A DNA stretch of 33,284 nucleotides from Nemertoderma westbladi (Eukaryota; Xenacoelomorpha; Nemertodermatida; Nemertodermatidae), in NCBI GenBank assembly GCA_032718475.1, contig JAUCBJ010002369.1, positions 1 to 33,284 on the forward strand. Reading direction: 5' to 3'. The notes under the pieces are model-generated. The model ran no database searches, had not been told where the DNA came from, and saw only the letters and a program-made list of their open reading frames with translations. Both the position numbers and the translations under genes were made by a program. Below are positions 9,170-17,833 of the stretch, one piece after another. Numbering within the stretch: the first letter of the stretch is position 1; every line of letters starts with the position of its first letter.

Positions 9170-12100
9170 AGTTCATAAAGTTCCGATCAAGGTTACAATC
9201 GCATATGCGTGCACCATCATCACTAAAGTGAGCTGAATTGTAATCTACAAAGTTACTTGAGGTATATGAATTATATGGGTGATTTGGTGAATTGTGAGTG
9301 TATTGATCAAATCTGCCATATTCTGCTGAATCACTTGTATTCACAGCATGCGGATCAAAGTCATGAGTGTTGCAATATTCGCCATTGTTATGAGCTGAAG
9401 CATTAGTGTTTGCATTATTGTTGGAAGTGTTCCGATGATCAAAATTGGGGGAGCATCCGCCATAACCACGTAATTGATTAGAGTTATTGTTGTATGCATA
9501 ATTTCTTGAGGTGTAGTGATCACTATCCGATTGTGCTGAGACCTCACCATTAGCATAGCGATTGGAAGTACGTCGATTAAAGCAATGAGATCCTCGGCCA
9601 TCACCACCAAGTTGAGCTGAGTAATCATTAATACCATGACTTTTTTGAGTGTTCCGATCTTTGACATATGGATGTCGTTGATAATCGCCCAGATGTGCTG
9701 AGTCAACAATGTTTCCACAGTTCTTGGAAGCATGATGATTGAAGTTTTGATAGTTATGATAGTGGTGGCACTCGCTACCAGATTGAGTGTTGAATCCTAT
9801 TTCATGTGTGTTAGGCATATGATGTGTATTGCGTAAAGAAGAACATCGCCAAAGTCGGCAGCGCACACCGGGTGGCCAGAAATTTGTTTCAAGAACTTTG
9901 TCCTCATTGAAAGCATCAACAGTGACTCGCATATTGATAGTTCCAAGAACTTTGTTGTAAGTAATAATTTTTATGCGATGGGATATTATGTTCCTGGCTT
10001 TTAAGTAATGTGTGACCTCATCTATGTTATATTTGCGTTTTACGCCAGTTATATACAGGTGAGAGTAAGGATACTGGAGTGTGTCCTCTGACTCGTAATT
10101 GGTAAGATGTTGTGTTCCATGAGTAGATGTATTAATTTTAGATGAGGCACCAAATGCACGCGGATATGATTTAGTGCTAAGCCGGGATGTCTCAGAAGTA
10201 AATTGCATTGGCTTTGATATACTCAAAATTTCACTAGAGAATTTGGTGTCCTTCGGTGCAGTAGGCTTGTTAATCAGACCACTTGATGGAATTGATGTGG
10301 TTTTGCAATTGGGTGGGACAGGATCGGGGCTAAACGTGGTAGAGCAAGTAGAATCAGATGATGATTCAGTAACGATTTGTGGATCCTTGTGATCCTTCTC
10401 TTGATTCATAGATGTTGCCTTATTATTGCTACAATGCCTTTTTAGTTTCCTAGTTTTTTTTTTCGTTGGAACTTTCTGGAATTTTTGTAAATTCTGTTGC
10501 TGAGAATTAGGCAGTAGATCGCATGATCTATTGACAGATTTTTGATTTTGTGAATTAAGGGCGCAATCGTCATTTGAAGAACTTGCTGCGTCAATTATTA
10601 AATAATTGTCAAGGTTAACGTCTCCCCTTCTGAGAGAAATGGGGGAGAAAGGTACAAAGTCAGTTGTGGATGGTTCTCTGTTCTGTTTTACTTTGGTAAT
10701 TTCCTCTAACTCTGCCTCCAGGACAATCCTAGAATGTCTTTCTTGACTAAGTTCATCCCGCAGGTTACGAATTTCTAGCTTCATGGTCTCATTGTTATTT
10801 TCGACAATGGTAATCCTAGTTTGAAGTAGTTCAGTGCAGGATATCAATTCATGTTTCAGTAGATCATACCCGTTGCTAGAACTGCTGGAACTATTGGAGT
10901 GAGAGTTACAACTAAGCCTCAATCTTTTTCTGCATGACGCTGTGAAAATACCCTCTTTGAGACAAGTCATCAACTCGAAAATATCAGTAGAAAGTTCCCT
11001 CTTTAATGTACGGGGGAGTAACTCCAAGGATGCAGCTTGAGTGGGTTTCATTAATGGTTTGACATCACAGAACAGTCTATCACGGAGGGCAGATATGACA
11101 GGAGTTTCTACTGAACCCAAGGTCTTGATGGTAGTACTCTTATGAACATTAAGCAATGAAGAAAGATCATACTCTGAGTATGTTGGAAAAGAATCAGCAT
11201 CCATGTTACGTGGATTTATGTACACATCATCAGTATTCATCTTGAGAGATTCTAATGTCTCACGTATCCATTGCCTTGCTAAGAGGCTGTCTTTATAAAA
11301 GTCTGGTAATGCCTTCTTACCCAAAGCAATCGCAACAGCATACAAACATGTAAACACACCACAGTCATAAGTATTTTTTTGAACAGGAAATCCATATTTG
11401 GAAGCTGATACTCCCCACCTCTTGACATGGCTCTCAAGATCCGGCTTACAAGGGTTTGGGCTGAGTCTATCCACTTCATTTAAAATATAACTGATGCGCC
11501 TTGACACGGCTGAAGGCCTTGTTGAACCCATAGAACATAACCTGGTGATTGTTTTGGTTGTTGTATCACCGACATGGAGAACAAAATGTGAGTTTGAGCA
11601 CTCTGGAAAGAAAATAAATTGCACTGGGTGCTTAACAATCAAGTATTTAAATGCATATTGAGCTGCTGTGTATGTATCAAACTTTTTATGCTGTAATTTT
11701 TGGGTTAGGACACTTGATATCCACACTGAATTCTGACAGTGGCGTTCCAGTATTCCTAAAAAACCATCAACAACATTGTCACTGAGCCACTGAGAAGTAT
11801 TTAGAGTGGTACAGTCATTAGCTGTTGGCAAAACAATGTCAGTATAACGTGATGAATCACTGATATTAAGGTGGTCAGTCATGAATTTTCTAGTCATGAT
11901 GTCAATTTGATCAGTGGACTTTCCATTTGATTGGGAGGAGACTGGATAAACCTCAATATCAGTAATATTGTCAAGTATATTGGGAATAGAATTAGTTCCA
12001 GTCTTAAGTAAAGGGGTTGGAGATGTATAATTATCAGTATTCTGGGCTATCTCTATAACCTCAGCCTTACTACTATTGATGTAAGCACCAAGATCATGTA

Positions 12101-13439
12101 AATCAACCTCGCTACTGCAACTACTATTGTAAGCACCTAGAAATTGTAGATCGACCCTACTACAACCAACATAAGAACCAAAAACATGTGAATCAGATGA
12201 ATTAAGCACAGTAGATGGATATTGAGTAATGCTAGGGTGCCTCAATGTCCAGCTTCCATCATCTTCCAGGTCTTCTACCTCTGGTACAAATGAGGAGGCA
12301 TATGCGTTTAATGAGGAGGCAGAAGGTTGTGTCCCAGATCCACTATTCACATTGAGGTAGTCGTTACAGGTTACTGGAACCTCAGCGGGGAAATTCCAGG
12401 TTGCTGGAACACAAGCTGAGTTGTAATGGGATACAGGAAACACGGCTGAGTTGTGACGGGTTTTGATGACCTCAGCGGAGTCGTTACGGGTTATAGGAAC
12501 CTCAGTGGGATTGTTATGGATTACTTGAACTTGAACTTCGGCAGAGTAATTCTGGGTTACCGGAAACTCGGGGGAGACATTGTAGGTTTCTACAACCTTG
12601 GCAGAGTCAATGTGGGTTGCGGGAACCTCAGCGGAGTAATTCCAGCTCACAGGAACCTCGGGGGAGTCGTTCCGGGTTGCTATACCCTCTGTTGGGTTAT
12701 CATGGGTTACAGGAACCTTTGCGGAGCCATTCCGGGTTATTGGAACCTTGGGAAAGTCATTCAGGGGTACTGAAGCCACGGTTAGTTTGTCATAGGTTAT
12801 GGGAAACTTGGCAGAGTAGTTCTGGGTTACTGGAACCTTGTCGGAGTCGTTCCAGGTTATTGGAATCTCGGTGGAGTCATTCCGGGTTACTGGAACCTTG
12901 GTTAGTTTGTCATGGGATACGAGAACCTCGGTGGAGTAGTACTGGGTTACTGGAACCTCGGCGGAATCGTTCCGGGTTATTGGAATCTTGGTGGAGTTGT
13001 GCTGGTTTGCTGGAAACTTGGCAGAGTCTTTCCGGGTTACTAGAACATCAGTTGGTTTGTCGCGGATTATGGGAACCTCAGTGGAGTCGTTCTGGGTTAC
13101 TGGAACCACAGTGGAGTTGTTCTGGGTAACTGGAACCTCGGTGGAGTTGTTCCGGGTTACTGAAAACTTGGTGGAGTCGTTATGGGTTACAGGAACTTTA
13201 GCATTCACATTCCGGGTTGCTGGAACCTCATTGGGGTTGTCATGGGTTACTGGAACCTTGGCGGAGTTGTTACAGGTTATGGGAACCTCGGCAGTATTGC
13301 TCCGGGTTGCTGGAGCTTCAGTGGGGTAGTCGTGGGTAACTGGAATCTTGGTAGAGTCACTCCGGGTTATGGGAACCTTGGCAGTGTTGTTCAGGGTTGC
13401 TGGAACCTCAGTGGGGTTGTTACGGGTTCCTGGAACCAC
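9162..13439 (-). CDS. Retroelement ORF1 with Ulp1 protease, coiled-coil and RRM-like domains
   Basis: A 1425-codon open frame. Residues 1 to about 360 are 10-residue repeats (VPVTRNDSTE type). About 360-510 is Ser-rich. A Ulp1/SENP-like domain runs about 525-720: WLSDNVVDGFL, H618 in SHFVLHVGD, Q687 and C693 in PVQKNTYDCGVF. The residue 17 after the His, where yeast Ulp1 has its catalytic Asp, is C635. A coiled coil spans about 858-920 (ENNNETMKLEIRNLRDELSQ). An RRM-like domain (about 1115-1200; SHLYITGVKRKYN to FWPPGVRCRLWR) resembles that of CR1-type ORF1 proteins. The rest is rich in His, Asn, Tyr and Ser. The listed start is GTG; the first in-frame ATG is residue 515 (11897), just before the protease, giving a 911-residue protein. 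It overlaps ORF2 in another frame. Likely an RNA-binding particle protein; the protease target is unknown. Confidence 0.85.
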   Translation of the reverse strand: MVPGTRNNPTEVPATLNNTAKVPITRSDSTKIPVTHDYPTEAPATRSNTAEVPITCNNSAKVPVTHDNPNEVPATRNVNAKVPVTHNDSTKFSVTRNNSTEVPVTQNNSTVVPVTQNDSTEVPIIRDKPTDVLVTRKDSAKFPANQHNSTKIPITRNDSAEVPVTQYYSTEVLVSHDKLTKVPVTRNDSTEIPITWNDSDKVPVTQNYSAKFPITYDKLTVASVPLNDFPKVPITRNGSAKVPVTHDNPTEGIATRNDSPEVPVSWNYSAEVPATHIDSAKVVETYNVSPEFPVTQNYSAEVQVQVIHNNPTEVPITRNDSAEVIKTRHNSAVFPVSHYNSACVPATWNFPAEVPVTCNDYLNVNSGSGTQPSASSLNAYASSFVPEVEDLEDDGSWTLRHPSITQYPSTVLNSSDSHVFGSYVGCSRVDLQFLGAYNSSCSSEVDLHDLGAYINSSKAEVIEIAQNTDNYTSPTPLLKTGTNSIPNILDNITDIEVYPVSSQSNGKSTDQIDIMTRKFMTDHLNISDSSRYTDIVLPTANDCTTLNTSQWLSDNVVDGFLGILERHCQNSVWISSVLTQKLQHKKFDTYTAAQYAFKYLIVKHPVQFIFFPECSNSHFVLHVGDTTTKTITRLCSMGSTRPSAVSRRISYILNEVDRLSPNPCKPDLESHVKRWGVSASKYGFPVQKNTYDCGVFTCLYAVAIALGKKALPDFYKDSLLARQWIRETLESLKMNTDDVYINPRNMDADSFPTYSEYDLSSLLNVHKSTTIKTLGSVETPVISALRDRLFCDVKPLMKPTQAASLELLPRTLKRELSTDIFELMTCLKEGIFTASCRKRLRLSCNSHSNSSSSSSNGYDLLKHELISCTELLQTRITIVENNNETMKLEIRNLRDELSQERHSRIVLEAELEEITKVKQNREPSTTDFVPFSPISLRRGDVNLDNYLIIDAASSSNDDCALNSQNQKSVNRSCDLLPNSQQQNLQKFQKVPTKKKTRKLKRHCSNNKATSMNQEKDHKDPQIVTESSSDSTCSTTFSPDPVPPNCKTTSIPSSGLINKPTAPKDTKFSSEILSISKPMQFTSETSRLSTKSYPRAFGASSKINTSTHGTQHLTNYESEDTLQYPYSHLYITGVKRKYNIDEVTHYLKARNIISHRIKIITYNKVLGTINMRVTVDAFNEDKVLETNFWPPGVRCRLWRCSSLRNTHHMPNTHEIGFNTQSGSECHHYHNYQNFNHHASKNCGNIVDSAHLGDYQRHPYVKDRNTQKSHGINDYSAQLGGDGRGSHCFNRRTSNRYANGEVSAQSDSDHYTSRNYAYNNNSNQLRGYGGCSPNFDHRNTSNNNANTNASAHNNGEYCNTHDFDPHAVNTSDSAEYGRFDQYTHNSPNHPYNSYTSSNFVDYNSAHFSDDGARICDCNLDRNFMNCV

Positions 13440-14203
13440 GGTGGAGTTGTTACGGGTTACTGGAACCTCGGTAAAGTCGATCCGGTTTGAGGGAACCTCA
13501 GCGAAGTCATTCTGGGTTATAGGAATCTCGGTGGGATTGTCACGGGTTAATGGAACCTCGGTGGGATTGTCACGGGTTGATGGAACCTCGGTGGGATTGT
13601 CACGGGTTAATGGAACGTCGGTGGGATTGTCACGGGTTAATGGAACCCCGTAGGTATTGCCACGGGTTAATGGAACCTCGGTGGGATTGTCACGGGTTAT
13701 TGGAACCTTGGTGGGATTATCACGGGTTAATGGAACCTCGGTGGGATTGTCACGGGTTACTGGAACCTCGGTGGGATTGTCACGGGTTAATGGAACCTCG
13801 GTGGGATTGTCACGGGTTAATGGAACCTCTGTGAAGTCGTTCTGGGTTACAGGAACCTTGGCGAAGTCATTCAGGTTGTTAAGGGTTACTTGAACCTTGG
13901 GAGAGTCATTCTGGGTTATGGGAACCTCAGAGGAGTCATTCCGGGTTGCAGGAACCTCGGTGAAATCGTTCCAGGTTGCGAGAACCTCGGTGGGGTTGTC
14001 ACAGGTTACTGGAACCTTGGGAGAGTCATTCTGGGTTACTGGAAACTCAGAGTTGTCGTTCCGGGTTGCAGGAACCTTGGCAAAGTCATTCAGGTTGTTA
14101 CGGGTTACTGGAACTTTGGGAGAGTCATTCTGGGTTATGGGAACCTCAGAGGAGTCATTCCGGGTTGCAGGAACCTCGGTGAAATCGTTCCAGGTTGCGA
14201 GAA
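12362..14203 (-). repeat. 30-bp minisatellite in the ORF1 5' region
   Basis: About 60 units of 30 bp (10 codons, consensus like VPVTRNDSTE on the minus strand). The ORF1 frame stays open through the whole array up to a TAA at about 14204-14206, with no in-frame ATG. Units 13530-13830 are almost identical (GTCACGGGTTAATGG), marking recent expansion. A block of about 110 bp at about 13880-13990 recurs at about 14093-14205. Length changes (about 39-bp units near 13870 and 14085) remain multiples of three. Other frames and the + strand are also partly open, so openness alone is weak proof of coding. Confidence 0.9.
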
Positions 14204-14206
14204 ATT

Positions 14207-14629
14207 ATTAGTCTATTAATAGTACGCTATGATGCAGTCAAACTACCGCCAGCTAGGCAGAACAGTGATTCTTGTTTGTAAGGGAGGTTGGGATGGATAA
14301 GCCAATCAGGGAACAGGACAGTAATCCTACCATACAATTGTCTACAGAGCCGCTCTACCAGAGAGGTCACGTTCCCACGGTAGTAGTTTTTCAGCTAATC
14401 AATATCTAATAATGTCTGACGGCCAAGCATCACCATCGCCCTTATTAATAATTCATTGGGAAGCATTGACCCCTATTAAGGTGTCCCGCAGAGCCGGATT
14501 AAGCTTATGTGTGGCCCCTAGACATAGACAAATTATTAAGGTGTCTATTAACTATTAAGGTGTCCCCCATTAATGTTTGTGTCCCTCATTAATGTGTGTA
14601 CGTCATTAATAGTTGTGTCCCTCATTAAC
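14207..14629. other. Leader between ORF1 array and right terminal array
   Basis: Non-coding. It is the likely 5' leader or promoter side of the minus-strand retroelement. It contains several TTAATG/ATTAAGGTGTCC-like short repeats (14475-14630) and no recognisable tRNA-like promoter. I found no convincing pair of LINE target duplications between here and 5222-5560. Confidence 0.4.
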
Positions 14630-15819
14630 AAACTCAGTAATTATCGTAAATCCGCATTTTACACCCCTTCCCGGATCCAGTAACACTTTGTAATTAACCT
14701 GAATCAATCCGCGTTTTACACCCCTTCCCGGATCCAGTAACACTTTGTAATTAACCTGAATCAATCCGCGTTTTACACCCCTTCCCGGATCCAGTAACAC
14801 TTTGTAATTAACCTGAATCAATCCGCGTTTTACACCCCTTCCCGGATCCAGTAACACTTGGTAAATAAATTGAATCCGCGTTTTACACCCCTTTCCGGAT
14901 CCATTAAAACTTGGTAATTCACGAAAATCCGTGTATTACACTCCATTCCGGATCCAATAAAACTTGGTAATTAACGAAAATCCGTGTTTTATACTCCATT
15001 CCGGATCCAACAAAACTTTGTAATTAACGAAATCCGTGTTTTACACTCCATTCCGGATCCAACAAAACTTGGTTATTAACGAAATCCGTGTTTTACACTC
15101 CATTCCGGATCCAACAAAACTTGGTAATTAACGAAAATCCGTGTTTTACACTCCATTCCGGATCCAACAAAACTTGGTAATTACGAAAATCCGTGGTTTA
15201 CACTCCATTCCGGATCCAATAAAACTTGGTAATTAACGAAAATCCGTGTTTTACACTCCATTCCGGATCCAACAAAACTTGGTAATTACGAAAATCCGTG
15301 GTTTACACTCCATTCCGGATCCAATAAAACTTGGTAATTAACGAAAATCCGTGTTTTACACTCCATTCCGGATCCAACAAAACTTGGTAATTACGAAAAT
15401 CCGTGGTTTACACTCCATTCCGGATCCAATAAAACTTGGTAATTAACGAAAATCCGTGTATTACACTCCATTCCGGATCCAATAAAACTTGGTAATTAAC
15501 GAAAATCCGTGTTTTACACTCCATTCCGGATCCAACAAAACTTGGTAATTAACGAAAATCCGTGTATTACACTCCATTCCGGATCCAATAAAACTTGGTA
15601 ATTAACGAAAATCCGTGTTTTACACTCCATTCCGGATTCATAAAATATATGAATCCGCGTTTTACACTGCAATACGGATTGCGTATTTCAGAATCCGCAT
15701 ATTACACTCAGTTACGGATTGTATGTAAATCCGGATCCGCCTTTTACACTCGCAAATCCGGGTCCTGATCCGTATCCGGATCCTGAATCCGGATCCGGAT
15801 CCGCGTTTTACACCTACCC
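14630..15819 (-). repeat. Right inverted terminal array (53-bp units)
   Basis: The reverse complement of the left array. Going outward it has four near-identical AAGGGGTG-type units (14640-14860; these also keep a frame open), then about 14 units mostly of the ATGGAGTG type, some with a missing base pair (GGTAATTACG), then a diverged outer part and CCGGAT-rich runs ending CGCGTTTTACACCTACCC. The order of subtypes differs from the left array, so the two ends have expanded or been homogenised separately. Confidence 0.93.
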
Positions 15820-15828
15820 GCTCCAACG
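15820..15828. repeat. 9-bp target-site duplication, right copy
   Basis: GCTCCAACG, identical to 4106-4114. Confidence 0.88.
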
Positions 15829-16527
15829 ACCCATTCCCTACCAAACTACTCCGACTTGCCGCCGATCCACTTTCCCTACACTTGTGCTACTTATTCAACC
15901 TGTCAATAAAATACGGTTTGTTTCCCCGATTCACTAAAAATTGCAAAAGTTACTCCATTATACAAATCAGACGACCCAACAGACCCCAACAATTACCGTT
16001 CTATTATCTCTTAGTACTTAGTACTAAGTAAAATTCTAGAACAACTAATTAACGAACTATTACAATCTTACATAGTAACAAATATTCAATAATCACAATC
16101 ACAATAATGAATGGGAGGAATGCCTGTTCACCACCATGGGTGATCTTACACAGTAAACCCTTCCTCTCTGTTTCCCAAGTTGCCTTGTTTCCCATTTATC
16201 GACCACTGAAGGATGAAAGCCGGGGTTGGGCTAGGCTGCAGCATTTAAAGCACTGTGCCCAAACAGTGCTGCCCCATCTAGGGATCGAACCCGGGCTCCC
16301 TAATCGGAAGCACAGTAATGTCACCACTAGACCAAGCTGCTGCTTGTATTGTTATGTTTAACAATAATGCTTTAGAGTCAAAACAACCACCTCTCACGCC
16401 CTGCTCTCCTTACAGAAAAAATAAATCAATTCCATGTTTGATAGCCATCATCCAAGATGTGCCGTATACATTGACCTTAAAGGGGCCTTTGATACCATAA
16501 TATTATGGTTTTGTTCAGAAATGGAAA
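15829..16527 (+). pseudogene. Decayed LINE reverse transcriptase, right part
   Basis: Continues the RT broken at 4114: DPFPTKLLRLAADPLS, then after a frameshift near 15943 KVTPLYKSDDPTDPNNYRSI (RT motif 1/2), a stop in SLSTKY-like sequence near 16012, and VLSKILEQLINELLQ. A SINE interrupts at about 16110-16360. Beyond it the frame resumes with ALLTEKIN-like sequence and, near 16465-16500, VYIDLKGAFDTI, the RT motif A containing the first catalytic Asp. Similarity ends around 16527, before motif C. Non-functional. Confidence 0.8.
16110..16360 (-). mobile_element. tRNA-derived SINE, copy 1
   Basis: On the minus strand it starts with a Pol III box A-like TGGTCTAGTGGTGAC (16320-16334) and an exact box B GGTTCGATCCC (16281-16291), followed by a non-tRNA body. 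ACAATAATG at 16101-16109 and 16361-16369 is a candidate 9-bp target duplication. It interrupts the decayed LINE. Shares head and early body with 17563-17677. Confidence 0.75.
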
Positions 16528-16957
16528 AAATGAGAAAGCGCGTCACCGGGGGTTGAACCAGTTGACCAACTGGCTGACCAACTTACTCGAAACCGTAGCA
16601 AAGACCCTAGCAGAAAGCCGGATAGGTAAAGATTGAAGAAAAAACCGCTGCCAACGACAGAATCTCACAACGGCTTCCAATGACAATACTAGGATTATCA
16701 GTCAGAGGTTGCCAGAGAGAAGTCTCACTTCTAGAGAGAGCCAAGCAATACCAGGGTAACAGTGTGGGATCTCTAGCTGATTGTCTGGCTGGATGGCGTT
16801 CCTTAGCCAATTGTATAAGATAAGAAACCCCATCATACTCACTTAAAAGCCCCTCACACCCTCCCCACCACCCCCACCTCACCACACCCTCCCCACCACC
16901 CCCACCTCACCCCAACCCCCCACCGAGACTATTAATTTATTCCTTCAAATAGCAAAT
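16528..16957. other. Intron sequence, C-rich minisatellite at its end
   Basis: Non-coding. About 16620-16850 looks like repeat-derived sequence but I cannot name a family. 16853-16922 is a C-rich tract with two copies of a roughly 33-bp CACACCCTCCCCACCACCCC motif. Confidence 0.45.
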
Positions 16958-17035
16958 TATTCCCCGATATGATGATACATATCAAGACGGGTCTGATATT
17001 CTTGATGACATTATTGTATCTGATCGGTTAAATTT
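16958..17035. repeat. Dispersed foldback repeat, copy 3 (core only)
   Basis: Conserves CCGATATGATGATACAT, CAAGACGGGTCTGA and TATCTGATCGGT of copies 1 and 2, with the outer stem CCGAT (16964-16968) to ATCGG (17023-17027). The inner stem ATATCA/TGATAT pairs perfectly here, while copies 1 and 2 have a mismatch (ATTTCA/TGACAT). Confidence 0.7.
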
Positions 17036-17241
17036 ATTTACTCGTGTTTTCAGCGAGTCCGGCAATGGAAAACGTAGATTTGGTGTCTGTGAGTATATCA
17101 TATCAGAGGATAAACACCATTTTAATAGTTGTATGTTAATGAGTTTATTAACAATTTATTTTTTAATATTGTTTAAATTTGTGAGTTAACTGTTAATTTA
17201 TTTAACTGAGGCCATTTTAATTTGTTTTTTTTATCTCCCAG

Positions 17242-17479
17242 ATCGGTGGAGGATTTCTCTGTTACCATCCACCAACTGGCTGAGGTTGCCCAGCAACTGC
17301 GAGACGTGGATCACCCGGAGAGTCGGCGGGTTGCCACGCGACAGGCCCAGATCGAGAAGCTGTACGCGGGACTGCGGGATCTCGCAGAGGAGCGCCGGGC
17401 CCGGCTGGAGGAGACGTTGCAGCTGTTCCAACTGTATCGGGACGTAGACGATCTGGAGCAATGGATCGCCGAGAAGGAG
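17242..17479 (+). CDS. SPTBN1: beta-spectrin exon B
   Basis: Acceptor TTTTTTTATCTCCCAG at 17241; one base completes the Arg codon split at exon A (phase 2), then SVEDFSVTIHQLAEVAQQLR, QIEKLYAGLRDLAEERRARL and LYRDVDDLEQWIAEKE. It covers helices B and C of one repeat and helix A of the next, closely matching vertebrate SPTB/SPTBN sequence (KLYAGLKDLAEERR, REVDDLEQWIAERE). Donor GAG|GTGAGG, phase 0, followed within 30 bases by a long poly-G tract. Confidence 0.97.
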
Positions 17480-17507
17480 GTGAGGCATTGTGTGGAGGGG
17501 GCGGTGG

Positions 17508-17562
17508 GGTGGGGGGGGGGGGGGGGGTGGGGGGGGGGGTGGGGGGGGGGGGGGGGGGGGGG
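17508..17562. repeat. Poly-G tract with T interruptions
   Basis: Nearly pure G, with three or four single Ts, on the sense strand about 30 bases after the exon B donor. A strong candidate G-quadruplex and a length-unstable site. It adjoins the 3' end of SINE copy 2. Confidence 0.9.
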
Positions 17563-17677
17563 TGGTTGGGCTAGAATACAAATCAACGAGCCCAAATAGT
17601 GCTGCCCATCTAAGGATCGAACCCGGGCCTCCTGATTGGAAGCCCAGGAATGTCACCACTACACCAAAGCTGCTGCA
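17563..17677 (-). mobile_element. tRNA-derived SINE, copy 2
   Basis: Same family as 16110-16360, on the minus strand: GCAGCAGCTTTGGTGTAGTGGTGACA-like head (quoted in part: GGTGTAGTGGTGACAT), box B GGTTCGATCCT, and a body sharing AGCACTATTTGGGC. Truncated at its 3' end against the poly-G tract. Confidence 0.72.
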
Positions 17678-17833
17678 TAATTTCTTGATTATTGTATTAT
17701 AAATATAGAGCCACAATTTGTATACTTTCTTTCTGAAAATCTTCCACTTGTTTCATTATTTAGTTTATTATTTTAACTAAACTATTAATAATCGTGATTA
17801 AATTGACTATTTTACTATCTAACTTATTGTTAG

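Larger units (their letters stand above)
4115..15819. mobile_element. Giant foldback-type transposon enclosing a Ulp1/EN/RT unit
   Basis: An 11,705-bp insertion in an old LINE, flanked by the 9-bp duplication GCTCCAACG. The outer ends are imperfect inverted copies (left CGGTCAGAGTAAAACGCGG; right, reverse-complemented, GGGTAGGTGTAAAACGCGG), then CCGGAT-rich runs, then tandem 53-bp units in opposite orientation. Long inverted repeats made of tandem repeats with 9-bp duplications are the known hallmark of Drosophila FB, sea urchin TU and Rehavkus (MULE-related) elements. The interior holds a minus-strand Ulp1-domain ORF1 and an EEP-RT ORF2. No DDE transposase was recognised. Either a LINE inserted into a foldback element, whose own target duplication I could not find, or the RT unit is integral cargo. 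Confidence 0.85.

Noticed and set aside
12453-14219. Several + strand frames over the ORF1 array
   Set aside because: They are antisense shadows of a 30-bp repeat; the minus frame continues into recognisable domains and the + frames do not.
5222-14640. Separate target duplication for the ORF1-ORF2 retroelement inside the foldback element
   Set aside because: Only short AT-rich matches (ATTATTAA-like) were seen between the inner flanks; none is convincing.
14606-14857. 83-residue minus frame in the right terminal array
   Set aside because: Open only because four near-identical units of the array repeat in register.
16270-16345. Functional tRNA gene
   Set aside because: Box A and box B are present but no complete cloverleaf can be drawn; the head is fused to a SINE body and is repeated at 17563-17677.
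17231-17716. Proline- or glycine-rich frames over the poly-G tract
   Set aside because: Translations of homopolymer DNA and the antisense of exon B.
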